Both the position numbers and the translations under genes were made by a program. The notes under the pieces are model-generated. The model searched no databases. It worked only from the letters and a program-made list of their open reading frames with translations, and had not been told where the DNA came from. DNA of 64,000 nucleotides from Spirosoma panaciterrae DSM 21099 (GTDB lineage Bacteria; Bacteroidota; Bacteroidia; Cytophagales; Spirosomataceae), in assembly GCF_000374025.1 (NCBI RefSeq), contig NZ_KB893186.1, positions 62,001 through 126,000 on the forward strand. Direction: 5' to 3'. Below are positions 16,753 to 24,078 of the stretch, in pieces; the first letter of the stretch is position 1; each line of letters begins with the position of its first letter.

Positions 16753-18459
16753 TCAATGAGAATCCCGCTTCACGACACTCCCAGAGGCACCCCGCAAAAA
16801 GTCGAAATCGGCTCCTTCATGCGCCTGGGTCACATGACGAATGTAGAGGTTCACATACCCCCGGTCGTACCCCAGGTTAAGCGGTTTGAAATGGACCATC
16901 CGGGCGGCCAGCTCTTCGTCGGATACATGCAGGTGCAAACGACGGTTGTGTACATCGAGGGTAATCAGGTCCCCATTTTGAACCAGAGCCAAGTTCCCGC
17001 CAACTGCCGACTCTGGTGAAACGTGTAGCACAACTGTACCGAAGCCCGTTCCACTCATACGTCCATCCGATATACGCACCATATCGTGTACCCCCTGCGC
17101 CAGAATCTTAGCCGGAAGCTGCATATTCCCGACTTCGGGCATCCCCGGATACCCTTTGGGCCCAACATTTTTCAGAACCAGCACACAGGAAGGGTCTACG
17201 TCCAGCTCTGGATCATCTATACGGGCTTTATAATCGTCGATATCGTCAAACACGACCGCCCGGCCCGTATGCTGCATCAGTTCGGGCGATGCGGCCGATG
17301 GCTTCAGTACAGCCCCATTCGGGCATAGATTCCCGCGCAGTACGGCTATACCCGATTCAGGTTTAAATGGCTGATCGACCGACGCAATTACGGCCGGATC
17401 GTAACATTGGGCTTCGGCGCAATTTTCGCCAATGGTTCGCCCATTGACGGTCATCGCATCGTTATTCAGATGGTTACGCAACTCCCGAATTACGGCAGGG
17501 AGCCCCCCCGCATAGAATAAATCCTCAACAAAATGCTCCCCTGAAGGCTGTAGATTGGTCAACAAGGGAATTTTAGCGGACAAGGTATCAAAATCATCCA
17601 GTGACAGATCGACTCCCACCCGCCCCGCAATGGCCGTCAGGTGCAGGATAAAGTTGGTAGAACCGCCAAGAGCCGCGTTGACCATGATGGCATTCTCGAA
17701 CGCCTGACGCGTCAGAATCTGCGACGGAGTAATGTTTTGCCGAGCCAGTTCCACTGCCCGTACACCCGTCATATGGGCCAGTACTTTCCGGCGCGAATCG
17801 GCGGCCGGAATGGTGGCATTGTCGGGCAGGGCCAATCCCAAGGATTCGACCATGGCAGCCATCGTACTGGCGGTTCCCATGACAGCACAGTGCCCCGGCG
17901 AACGGGCCATACTGGCTTCAGAAGCTATAAAATCAGCCTGGCTCATCTCGCCCATTTTATAGGCTTCGGCAAACCGCCAGACATCACTGGTTCCGATTTT
18001 CTTCCCCCGAAAACGTCCGGCCAGCATCGGCCCACCCGACACAACCAGCGTGGGAATATCGACGCTACAAGCCCCCATGACCAGCGAAGGCGTCGTTTTG
18101 TCGCACCCGCACATCAGAATTACGGCATCCAGTGAATTCCCCCGAATGCTTTCTTCCACATCCATACTAGCCAGGTTACGAAACAGCATGGCCGTCGGTT
18201 TGATCTGGCATTCACCCAGCGACATCACCGGAAACTCCAGCGGAAAACCACCTGCTTCCCACACCCCTCGTTTTATGGCTTCGGCCAGTTCACGAAAATG
18301 AGCGTTACAGGGCGTCAGTTCCGACCAGGTATTACAAATGCCAATAACGGGCTTTCCTTCAAATTCATGATGGGGGAATCCCTGGTTTTTCATCCAGGCC
18401 CGGTAAATAAAGCCGTCTTTGCCGGTGCGGCCAAACCAATCTTGCGAGCGTAAAGGCAT
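16753..18459 (-). CDS. IlvD/Edd-family dehydratase (aldonate dehydratase type)
   Basis: At 568 residues this matches the IlvD/Edd family of iron-sulfur hydro-lyases. Cluster-binding cysteines are placed as expected: Cys51 in SELTPCN, Cys119 in MCGCDKTTPS and Cys191 in SPGHCAVMG. The N-terminus (RSQDWFG, WMKNQGFP) resembles the L-arabinonate / D-xylonate dehydratase branch rather than biosynthetic dihydroxyacid dehydratase, and no other branched-chain amino acid gene is nearby. It would convert a sugar acid to a 2-keto-3-deoxy acid in the cytoplasm. It is divergent from a CitMHS-type transporter gene across a 137-base region with a 25-bp dyad. Substrate is inference. Confidence 0.88.
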   Translation of the reverse strand: MPLRSQDWFGRTGKDGFIYRAWMKNQGFPHHEFEGKPVIGICNTWSELTPCNAHFRELAEAIKRGVWEAGGFPLEFPVMSLGECQIKPTAMLFRNLASMDVEESIRGNSLDAVILMCGCDKTTPSLVMGACSVDIPTLVVSGGPMLAGRFRGKKIGTSDVWRFAEAYKMGEMSQADFIASEASMARSPGHCAVMGTASTMAAMVESLGLALPDNATIPAADSRRKVLAHMTGVRAVELARQNITPSQILTRQAFENAIMVNAALGGSTNFILHLTAIAGRVGVDLSLDDFDTLSAKIPLLTNLQPSGEHFVEDLFYAGGLPAVIRELRNHLNNDAMTVNGRTIGENCAEAQCYDPAVIASVDQPFKPESGIAVLRGNLCPNGAVLKPSAASPELMQHTGRAVVFDDIDDYKARIDDPELDVDPSCVLVLKNVGPKGYPGMPEVGNMQLPAKILAQGVHDMVRISDGRMSGTGFGTVVLHVSPESAVGGNLALVQNGDLITLDVHNRRLHLHVSDEELAARMVHFKPLNLGYDRGYVNLYIRHVTQAHEGADFDFLRGASGSVVKRDSH

Positions 18460-18481
18460 TTTTCAGTAAATCAGTTAGGTG

Positions 18482-18506
18482 TAGGTTTACGATATACGTA
18501 AACCTA
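18482..18506. promoter_or_regulatory. 25-bp operator-like dyad in the divergent dehydratase/transporter region
   Basis: TAGGTTTACG and CGTAAACCTA are perfect 10-bp complements around a 5-bp spacer ATATA. The site is 23 bases upstream of the dehydratase start on the minus strand and 39 bases before the -7 box of the transporter promoter. Symmetry and size suit a LacI- or GntR-type repressor. No regulator gene is adjacent. Confidence 0.55.
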
Positions 18507-18544
18507 AAGCAACGTATCAGTAAAGACAACAAAGGTCGAACTTT

Positions 18545-18552
18545 TACTTTTG
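18545..18552 (+). promoter_or_regulatory. Bacteroidota -7 box for the CitMHS-type transporter gene
   Basis: TACTTTTG matches the TAnnTTTG consensus exactly and lies about 45 bases before the ATG at 18597. No clear TTG is found at -33. Confidence 0.45.
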
Positions 18553-18596
18553 ATTTATCCACATTCCGGCTTTTGGATTAAATCCTACCTACTTGT

Positions 18597-19892
18597 ATGC
18601 TCTCTGTTTTTGGTTTTGCCACCATTGGCATTTTTCTTACCCTGATTATTACCAAGCGGCTATCGGTCCTTACCGCCCTCGTACTTGTACCCGTAGGGAT
18701 TGGTTTGTTGGCTGGTTTTTCCCCTAAAGAACTGGGGGAGATGATTCTGGCAGGTATAAAACAGGTAGCCCCAACGGGCATTCTGCTCATGTTTGCCGTA
18801 CTCTATTTTGCTACCATGCTCGATGCGGGCCTGTTTGACCCGGTTATTGCCGGTATTATCCGATACGTTCAGGGCGACCCGCTAAAAGTGATTATCGGCA
18901 CGGCTATCCTCACCATGATTGTCCACCTGGATGGCGATGGAACGGCTACCTTTATGATCGTGATGTCGGCCTTTTTACCGATCTACCGCCAGTTAAAGAT
19001 TAATAAACTGATATTACCAGGTATTGTGGCCCTAAGCGTTGGTCCCCTGCATCTGGTGCCCTGGTCAGGTACATCGGCCCGGGCCATTTCGACCCTCAAA
19101 ACCGATGCTACTCAACTTTTCAACCCGAATATTCCGGCCATACTGGCGGGTATCGTTTGGGTGCTGGCTGTAGCGTACTGGCTGGGTCTTCAGGAGCGTA
19201 AACGATTGGGCGTTAGTCAGCTTGAGTATAGTCACCATGAAAACCTGACCAACGAGCAGCATTCGCTTCGCCGACCCAGGTTATTCTGGCTCAATGCAGT
19301 CCTGACCATTGCCCTCATCACCACCCTCATGAAAGGCTGGGTGCCCGCCCCTGCCCTGTTTGTAGTGGCAGCTACGCTGGCTTTGCTGATTAATTACCCC
19401 AAACTACCCGACCAGCAGAAAGTGCTGCGTAGCCATGGGAACAATATTTTCATGGTATCGAGTATGATCTTTGCGGCTGGTGTGTTTTCGGGTATTCTGA
19501 CAGGGTCTAAAATGATCGACGCGATGGCCACTTCGCTGGTCTCACTCATTCCAGAGCAACATGCCGCCTGGTTACCTACATTGACCGCCCTCACCAGTAT
19601 GCCCGCGAGCCTGCTCTTTACCCCCGATGCTTATTATTTTGGCGTCGTTCCTATTTTAAGTCAGTCGGCCACCCAGTTCGGTATCGATCCTCTGGAGATT
19701 GGGCGGGCGGCTTTACTAGGTCAGATGACAGTAGGATTTCCGGTAAGCCCACTCACGGCCTCCACGTTTTTGCTGGTTGGCCTTGCCGAAGTCGATCTGG
19801 GTGAACATCAAAAGTTTACGATCAAATGGGCACTGGGTACTACGCTGGTCATGACCCTGGTTGCCCTGCTGACAGGCTCAATACACGTATAG
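18597..19892 (+). CDS. CitMHS-family organic acid transporter
   Basis: The 431-residue membrane protein has about 11-12 hydrophobic helices and the CitMHS arrangement, including VHLDGDGTATFMIVMSAFLP and GPLHLVPWSGTSARAISTLK in the first half and LTSMPASLLFTPDAYYFGVVP in the second. Known members take up metal-citrate complexes or related di- and tricarboxylates with protons. Here it is divergent from an IlvD/Edd dehydratase and followed by the AtuA pair, so uptake of a sugar acid or hydroxy acid is as likely as citrate. A long inverted repeat separates it from the AtuA genes. Confidence 0.85.
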   Translation: MLSVFGFATIGIFLTLIITKRLSVLTALVLVPVGIGLLAGFSPKELGEMILAGIKQVAPTGILLMFAVLYFATMLDAGLFDPVIAGIIRYVQGDPLKVIIGTAILTMIVHLDGDGTATFMIVMSAFLPIYRQLKINKLILPGIVALSVGPLHLVPWSGTSARAISTLKTDATQLFNPNIPAILAGIVWVLAVAYWLGLQERKRLGVSQLEYSHHENLTNEQHSLRRPRLFWLNAVLTIALITTLMKGWVPAPALFVVAATLALLINYPKLPDQQKVLRSHGNNIFMVSSMIFAAGVFSGILTGSKMIDAMATSLVSLIPEQHAAWLPTLTALTSMPASLLFTPDAYYFGVVPILSQSATQFGIDPLEIGRAALLGQMTVGFPVSPLTASTFLLVGLAEVDLGEHQKFTIKWALGTTLVMTLVALLTGSIHV

Positions 19893-19902
19893 TCATTTGA
19901 TA

Positions 19903-19976
19903 GAACGCAGATTATTATGATGATTAGGATTTAGTAAGATCAGCGTAAATCTTAATCATCATAATAATCTGCGTTC
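19903..19976. repeat. Long inverted repeat with 31-bp arms
   Basis: The arm starting GAACGCAGATTATTATGATG (19903-19933) pairs with the arm ending TAATAATCTGCGTTC (19946-19976) with one mismatch across 31 bases and a 12-base loop GTAAGATCAGCG. There is no T-tract. The size and near perfection suggest a dispersed REP-like element rather than an ordinary terminator. Confidence 0.75.
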
Positions 19977-20011
19977 CATAAGTATACAAGCTGACAACCG
20001 ACTACTTCTTT

Positions 20012-21334
20012 ATGAGAGAACGGATACGAATTGGATGCGGAGCCGGATTTTCTGGCGATCGGCTGGAACCTGGACTGATCTTAGCCGAGCGTGGAAACCT
20101 GGATTATCTGGTGCTGGAATGCCTGGCCGAGCGTACCATTGCGCTGGCCCAGAAACGAAAACGGCAAAACCCGTCAGCGGGTTATGACCCGTTGCTGGAA
20201 CGACGAATAGAATTGCTCCTGCCCGTACTTCTCGCCAACAACGTACGGCTGATCACGAATATGGGAGCGGCAAACCCGCTGGCTGCTGCCCAAAAAGTCA
20301 TCGAAATTGCCCGGCGGCTCAATCTGACGGTTACCGTAGCCGCGATTACGGGTGATGATGTATTTCATCAGTTGACAGGTGACGAAACAGCGCTGGAAAC
20401 GGGGCAATCGCTGGCATCTTCAGGACCGTTGGTATCGGCTAATGCTTATCTGGGAGCCGATGCCATTTTGCCCGCACTGGCTACGGATGCTCAGGTCGTC
20501 ATTACCGGGCGCGTAGCTGACCCTTCATTGTTCGTTGCCCCATTGGTTCATGAACTGGGCTGGTCGTTGGACAATTGGGAGCAGATCGGTCAGGGTACGG
20601 TGATTGGCCACCTGATGGAATGCGCAGGGCAACTAACGGGTGGTTATTTTGCCGATCCGGGCCGTAAAGAGGTCACAGATATGGCACACCTTGGGCACCC
20701 CTACGTCGATGTACTGGCCGATGGAACGGCTCTGTTTGGAAAAGTGGAAGGAACGGGTGGCACATTAAGTCTGGCTACAGCCAAAGAACAGTTGCTCTAT
20801 GAGGTGATGGACCCCGGTCGCTATTTTACCCCGGATGTGATTGCCGATTTCACACAGGTACGTCTCCAGCAGGCCGGGCCCAACCAGGTTCAGGCAACGG
20901 GTGGGCGCGGGCAAACCCGACCGGAAACGTTGAAGGTCAGTGTTGGGTATGAAGCGGGTTTTATTGGCGAAGGCGAAATCTCCTACGCAGGTTCAAATGC
21001 CCTGGGCCGTGCCAAACTGGCGGGTTCAATCATACAGGAGCGTCTTCAGGAGCAATTCACCGACCTTCGTATCGACTACATTGGCAGCACATCCGTCCAT
21101 CGAACCTCGTTTGGTCATTACCCCGATCCCTATGAAATTCGGCTGCGGGTGGCCGGCAGAGCTACGACATCGCAACAGGCTGCCCTGGTTGGCGAAGAGG
21201 TTGAAGCATTGTATACCAACGGGCCATCCGGAGGGGGTGGTGCCCGAAAATACATCCACGAGGTGGTTGGTATTATCTCTACGCTGATCGATCGTAATCA
21301 GGTAACTCCTACTATCACCCTTCTTCGCGTATGA
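20012..21334 (+). CDS. AtuA-like protein (DUF1446 / acyclic terpene utilisation family)
   Basis: The 440-residue protein opens with IRIGCGAGFSGDRLEPGL and continues with LDYLVLECLAERTIALAQ, ITNMGAANPLAAAQKV and GRVADPSLFVAPL, which are landmarks of the AtuA family. AtuA was named in Pseudomonas citronellol/geranyl utilisation, but its reaction is not firmly established and most family members occur outside terpene pathways. Here no carboxylase or acyl-CoA genes are close. The companion small domain, usually fused at the C-terminus or encoded next door, follows with a 4-base ATGA overlap. Placement after a CitMHS transporter suggests hydroxy-acid metabolism. Confidence 0.85.
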   Translation: MRERIRIGCGAGFSGDRLEPGLILAERGNLDYLVLECLAERTIALAQKRKRQNPSAGYDPLLERRIELLLPVLLANNVRLITNMGAANPLAAAQKVIEIARRLNLTVTVAAITGDDVFHQLTGDETALETGQSLASSGPLVSANAYLGADAILPALATDAQVVITGRVADPSLFVAPLVHELGWSLDNWEQIGQGTVIGHLMECAGQLTGGYFADPGRKEVTDMAHLGHPYVDVLADGTALFGKVEGTGGTLSLATAKEQLLYEVMDPGRYFTPDVIADFTQVRLQQAGPNQVQATGGRGQTRPETLKVSVGYEAGFIGEGEISYAGSNALGRAKLAGSIIQERLQEQFTDLRIDYIGSTSVHRTSFGHYPDPYEIRLRVAGRATTSQQAALVGEEVEALYTNGPSGGGGARKYIHEVVGIISTLIDRNQVTPTITLLRV

Positions 21335-21645
21335 AAATTAAACTATACGATATTGCCCACAGCCGCGCGGGCGATAAAGGGAATACTCTTACCCTGTCGC
21401 TTATCCCGTATAAGCCAGAACATTTTGCGCTGTTGCAGGAACAGGTAACTGCCAATGCGGTTAAAAACCATCTGAAGGAGATTGTGGCTGGTGAGGTAAC
21501 CCGTTACGAGTTACTCAACCTGCCTGCTCTTCAATTTGTATGTCAGCAGGCACTGACGGGTGGGGTGACCACCTCCCTGACGATGGACACCCACGGCAAA
21601 AGCCTTAGCTTTGCGCTACTGGAAATGGAAGTCGACGTTCCATAG
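21331..21645 (+). CDS. AtuA-associated small protein (AtuA C-terminal-like domain)
   Basis: This 104-residue protein starts in the ATGA overlap with the AtuA gene. It opens with KIKLYDIAHSRAGDKGNT, the hallmark of the short domain that accompanies AtuA either fused or separate. The rest (TRYELLNLPALQFVCQQALTGG) fits the same domain. The two are almost certainly translated together and form one functional unit. Its own biochemical role is unknown. Confidence 0.88.
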   Translation: MKIKLYDIAHSRAGDKGNTLTLSLIPYKPEHFALLQEQVTANAVKNHLKEIVAGEVTRYELLNLPALQFVCQQALTGGVTTSLTMDTHGKSLSFALLEMEVDVP

Positions 21646-21665
21646 AAACTTATGTAACAGGTCAC

Positions 21666-22022
21666 CTAAATCTCATCCGAGAGAATCTTTTTCCGGTGCA
21701 GTTCTCCCCAGTTACGCAACGACTCAATGACCCCTCCTAATGTCTGACTATGCGGAGTTAACGTATACGTAACTTTGACCGGATAGGTATCATACACCGT
21801 TCGCTTCACTAAGCCATTCATCTCCATATCCCGTAATTCTTTGGAGAGCATCCGATCGGTAATTCCGTGGACTTCTTTGGCGATTTCGCCAAATCGCTTC
21901 TCTCCGAATGTAAGCGCCACGATGATGGGCAGTTTCCATTTACCGTTCAATACATCCAGCGCATCCCGTATCGGGCGTAATAGGCTGACACATTCCTCGT
22001 GTTTTAGCTCAGTAGCTTCCAT
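21666..22022 (-). CDS. HxlR-family transcriptional regulator
   Basis: A winged-helix HxlR protein of 118 residues from the ATG at 22022. Family signature residues include LDVLNGKWKLPIIVAL, RFGEIAKEV, ITDRMLSKELRDME and VKVTYTLTPHSQTL. One cysteine near the N-terminus (ECVSLL) could make it redox sensitive, as in several HxlR proteins. The longer reading from 22058 adds residues MRNVSFPPRLF and would run into the operator region, so the shorter start is preferred. It is divergent from pirin and YceI genes, with two tandem dyads overlapping its own promoter. Confidence 0.9.
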   Translation of the reverse strand: MEATELKHEECVSLLRPIRDALDVLNGKWKLPIIVALTFGEKRFGEIAKEVHGITDRMLSKELRDMEMNGLVKRTVYDTYPVKVTYTLTPHSQTLGGVIESLRNWGELHRKKILSDEI

Positions 22023-22061
22023 TGTAAATAATCTCGGCGGAAAAGAGACGTTTCGCATTCA

Positions 22062-22095
22062 CTATACTCAAGTATAGGGCTATACCAGAGTATAG
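22062..22095. promoter_or_regulatory. Tandem HxlR operator-like dyads
   Basis: CTATACTCAAGTATAG (22062-22077, 7-bp arms) and CTATACCAGAGTATAG (22080-22095, 6-bp arms) are two palindromes 18 bp apart centre to centre, that is nearly two helical turns. A third half-site AATGTATAGT follows at 22105-22114. They overlap the predicted start of transcription of the HxlR gene and the -33 region of the pirin promoter. Confidence 0.7.
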
Positions 22096-22101
22096 TACTT
22101 A

Positions 22102-22129
22102 CAAATGTATAGTAAACGAAGTAATTTTG
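22102..22129. promoter_or_regulatory. Divergent -7 boxes for the HxlR and pirin genes
   Basis: On the minus strand TACATTTG (22102-22109) and on the plus strand TAATTTTG (22122-22129) both match TAnnTTTG exactly. The first would start HxlR transcription near 22095, inside the second dyad; the second would start pirin transcription about 40 bases before its ATG at 22176. Confidence 0.6.
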
Positions 22130-22175
22130 CATCATCAATCCGGGCAAAACTATCAGCTCGATTGCCAACGATGCC

Positions 22176-23048
22176 ATGAATCTTCGTAGAGAAGTAATCA
22201 ACACCTATACACCACCTGCTCAACCGGGCTTTTTAGGAGCTGGCCATATAGCCAGCCCGGTTATTCAGGTCGACTTTTCCGAGAGTGATCCATTCATTAT
22301 GCTGATGGATGATCGACTCAACAAACAGGATGGAAAGCCCGTTGGCGGGCCACACCCACATGCAGGTTTTGAAACGGTCTCTTTGCTGCTGGAAGGCGAA
22401 ATGGGCGACGAGGCTCATCGGTTGAAAGGTGGTGATCTGCAACTCATGACCGCCGGACGTGGTATCATCCACTCGGAAATCATCGATCGGAACACGTCGA
22501 TGCGGCTGTTACAGCTCTGGCTGAACTTACCTAAAAAGGATCGCTGGACCGAACCACGGGTTCAGGACCTTCCATTTGAGAAAGCTCCCACGCATTCATT
22601 GAATGGGGTGACAGTCAGGGTTTACAGCGGTTCGCTGGCGGGTCTCAAATCGCCAATCCAGAACTATACTCCCCTGATTATCGCAGACATTCAGTTAGAA
22701 TCTGGCGCTACAACTATCCAGCACATTCCGGCCTCCTACACGGCTTTTTTATACGTAATTGACGGAAGCATACAAGTAGGCCACAAAGCCAGCAACATCC
22801 AGCAGGATCAGGTAGCGTGGCTGAATCGATCGTCCGATAAGGTGCTCAGTGACCTTATACTTACTGGGGGTGAATCCGGAGGCCGGGTCATTCTGTATGC
22901 CGGAGAACCACAGGGCGATGCCATCGTATCGCACGGGCCCTTCATTGCTGATAACCAGGAGGATATCCGACAGCTTTATCAGGCCTATCGGCAAGGAACC
23001 CTAAAACACATTGCCACCGTACCGGCCTCCCAACGGATTTTATTTTAG
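22176..23048 (+). CDS. Pirin-family protein
   Basis: The 290-residue bicupin has the pirin N-terminal cupin with metal-site motif GPHPHAGFETVSLLLEGE and the second conserved run GRGIIHSE, then a pirin C-terminal domain with QHIPASYTAFLYVIDG. Pirins bind a metal ion; some are quercetin dioxygenases and others respond to redox state. An HxlR regulator is divergent and a YceI protein follows, a grouping often seen in redox or quinone stress operons. The product is probably cytoplasmic as no signal peptide is present. Confidence 0.92.
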   Translation: MNLRREVINTYTPPAQPGFLGAGHIASPVIQVDFSESDPFIMLMDDRLNKQDGKPVGGPHPHAGFETVSLLLEGEMGDEAHRLKGGDLQLMTAGRGIIHSEIIDRNTSMRLLQLWLNLPKKDRWTEPRVQDLPFEKAPTHSLNGVTVRVYSGSLAGLKSPIQNYTPLIIADIQLESGATTIQHIPASYTAFLYVIDGSIQVGHKASNIQQDQVAWLNRSSDKVLSDLILTGGESGGRVILYAGEPQGDAIVSHGPFIADNQEDIRQLYQAYRQGTLKHIATVPASQRILF

Positions 23049-23125
23049 ACAATCTCATTTTTAGTCAGGCTGACCTGCCCGACGCAAGTGGTATTATCAT
23101 CCAGAATGCTAATTTTTTCAACTCT

Positions 23126-23674
23126 ATGACAACGACGAAATGGGTCCTCGACCCCACACACAGCGAATTAGGTTTCAAGATTAAACACCTGATGATCAGC
23201 AATATTTCCGGCTCTTTTCAACAATTTGAGGTGGAAGTCGAAACAGAAGGTGACGATTTCAGTACAGCGCAGATACGGGCCACCGCCGAAATCGCTTCTA
23301 TCCATACCAATAATGAGCAACGCGATCATCACCTTCGCAACTCCGATTTCTTCGAAGCCGAGACCTATCCCCAGTTAAGTTTCCAATCCACAAGCATCGA
23401 GAAACTGGATGAGGACAACTTTTTGGTGTATGGCGACTTAACGATGAAAGGGGTTCGGAAGCCCGTCAAATTACAGGTTGAATACAGCGGCATTACCAAA
23501 GACCCTTGGGGCGGTGTGCGAGCGGGCTACACCATCACGGGTAAACTAAATCGCAGCGATTGGGGAATAAACTTCAATGGCGTCCTGGAAACGGGCGGAC
23601 TCGCCCTTAGCGAAGAGGTTAAACTATTCAGTGAAATCCAGTTAGTTAAACAGGTCGAAGCAGTACTGGCTTAA
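23126..23674 (+). CDS. YceI-family lipid-binding-like protein
   Basis: The 182-residue protein has the complete YceI fold: WVLDPTHSELGFKIKHL at the start, IHTNNEQRDHHLRNSDFFEAETYP in the middle and GVLETGGLALSEEVKLFSEI near the end. YceI proteins are lipocalin-like barrels that bind isoprenoid-type lipids. This copy has no signal peptide, so it is probably cytoplasmic. It lies 77 bases behind pirin on the same strand and is probably co-transcribed under the HxlR dyads. Confidence 0.92.
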   Translation: MTTTKWVLDPTHSELGFKIKHLMISNISGSFQQFEVEVETEGDDFSTAQIRATAEIASIHTNNEQRDHHLRNSDFFEAETYPQLSFQSTSIEKLDEDNFLVYGDLTMKGVRKPVKLQVEYSGITKDPWGGVRAGYTITGKLNRSDWGINFNGVLETGGLALSEEVKLFSEIQLVKQVEAVLA

Positions 23675-23689
23675 ACCAAAGGTCATGAT

Positions 23690-23740
23690 AAGCCGCCTGC
23701 TCAGACTCCTGATTCGTTCGGAAGTCTGGGCAGGCGGCTT
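23690..23740. terminator. Hairpin between convergent YceI and Rdx genes
   Basis: AAGCCGCCTGCTCAGACTCC pairs with the segment at 23720-23740 ending CAGGCGGCTT, with few mismatches and a ten-base loop. It lies between two convergent stops and probably terminates both. Confidence 0.65.
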
Positions 23741-23769
23741 AGGGTATAGATATCTGGCTACCGAGTTCC

Positions 23770-24048
23770 TTATTTCCGGTCTGAGTGACCAAGGTCTTTT
23801 TCTGGATTGACCACATCCCGCACCAGTTGCTTCAATTCTTTAATATCGGGGAAACGGCCTTCTACTTTCCGGTCGAAAATAACTTGCTCGTTTACCCGAA
23901 CCGAAAACCGACCACTGAATTCAGAGGGATGCAACAGAACCCCATGCACATCGTCGGTAAAGGTCGTCAGCAGTTCCTGAGCCATCCAGGCAGACCGCAG
24001 CAACCAGCCACATTTCGGGCAATATTCAAGCGTGATCGTCGGTTTCAT
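23770..24048 (-). CDS. SelT/SelW/SelH (Rdx) family protein, CxxC form
   Basis: This 92-residue thioredoxin-like protein begins with ITLEYCPKCGWLLRS, the Rdx family start in which the redox motif is CxxC here instead of the CxxU of selenoprotein W. Further family residues are ELLTTF and the SGRFSVRVNEQVIFDRKVEGRFPD-type strand and loop with the conserved F.G.FP..K. The family is thought to act in thiol redox reactions. The gene is between convergent YceI and the large glucosidase, with its stop 96 bases from the YceI stop, and stands 30 bases behind the glucosidase stop on the same strand. Confidence 0.88.
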   Translation of the reverse strand: MKPTITLEYCPKCGWLLRSAWMAQELLTTFTDDVHGVLLHPSEFSGRFSVRVNEQVIFDRKVEGRFPDIKELKQLVRDVVNPEKDLGHSDRK

Positions 24049-24078
24049 TCCTTCGCACTTCGTTAAACAAAATATTGA

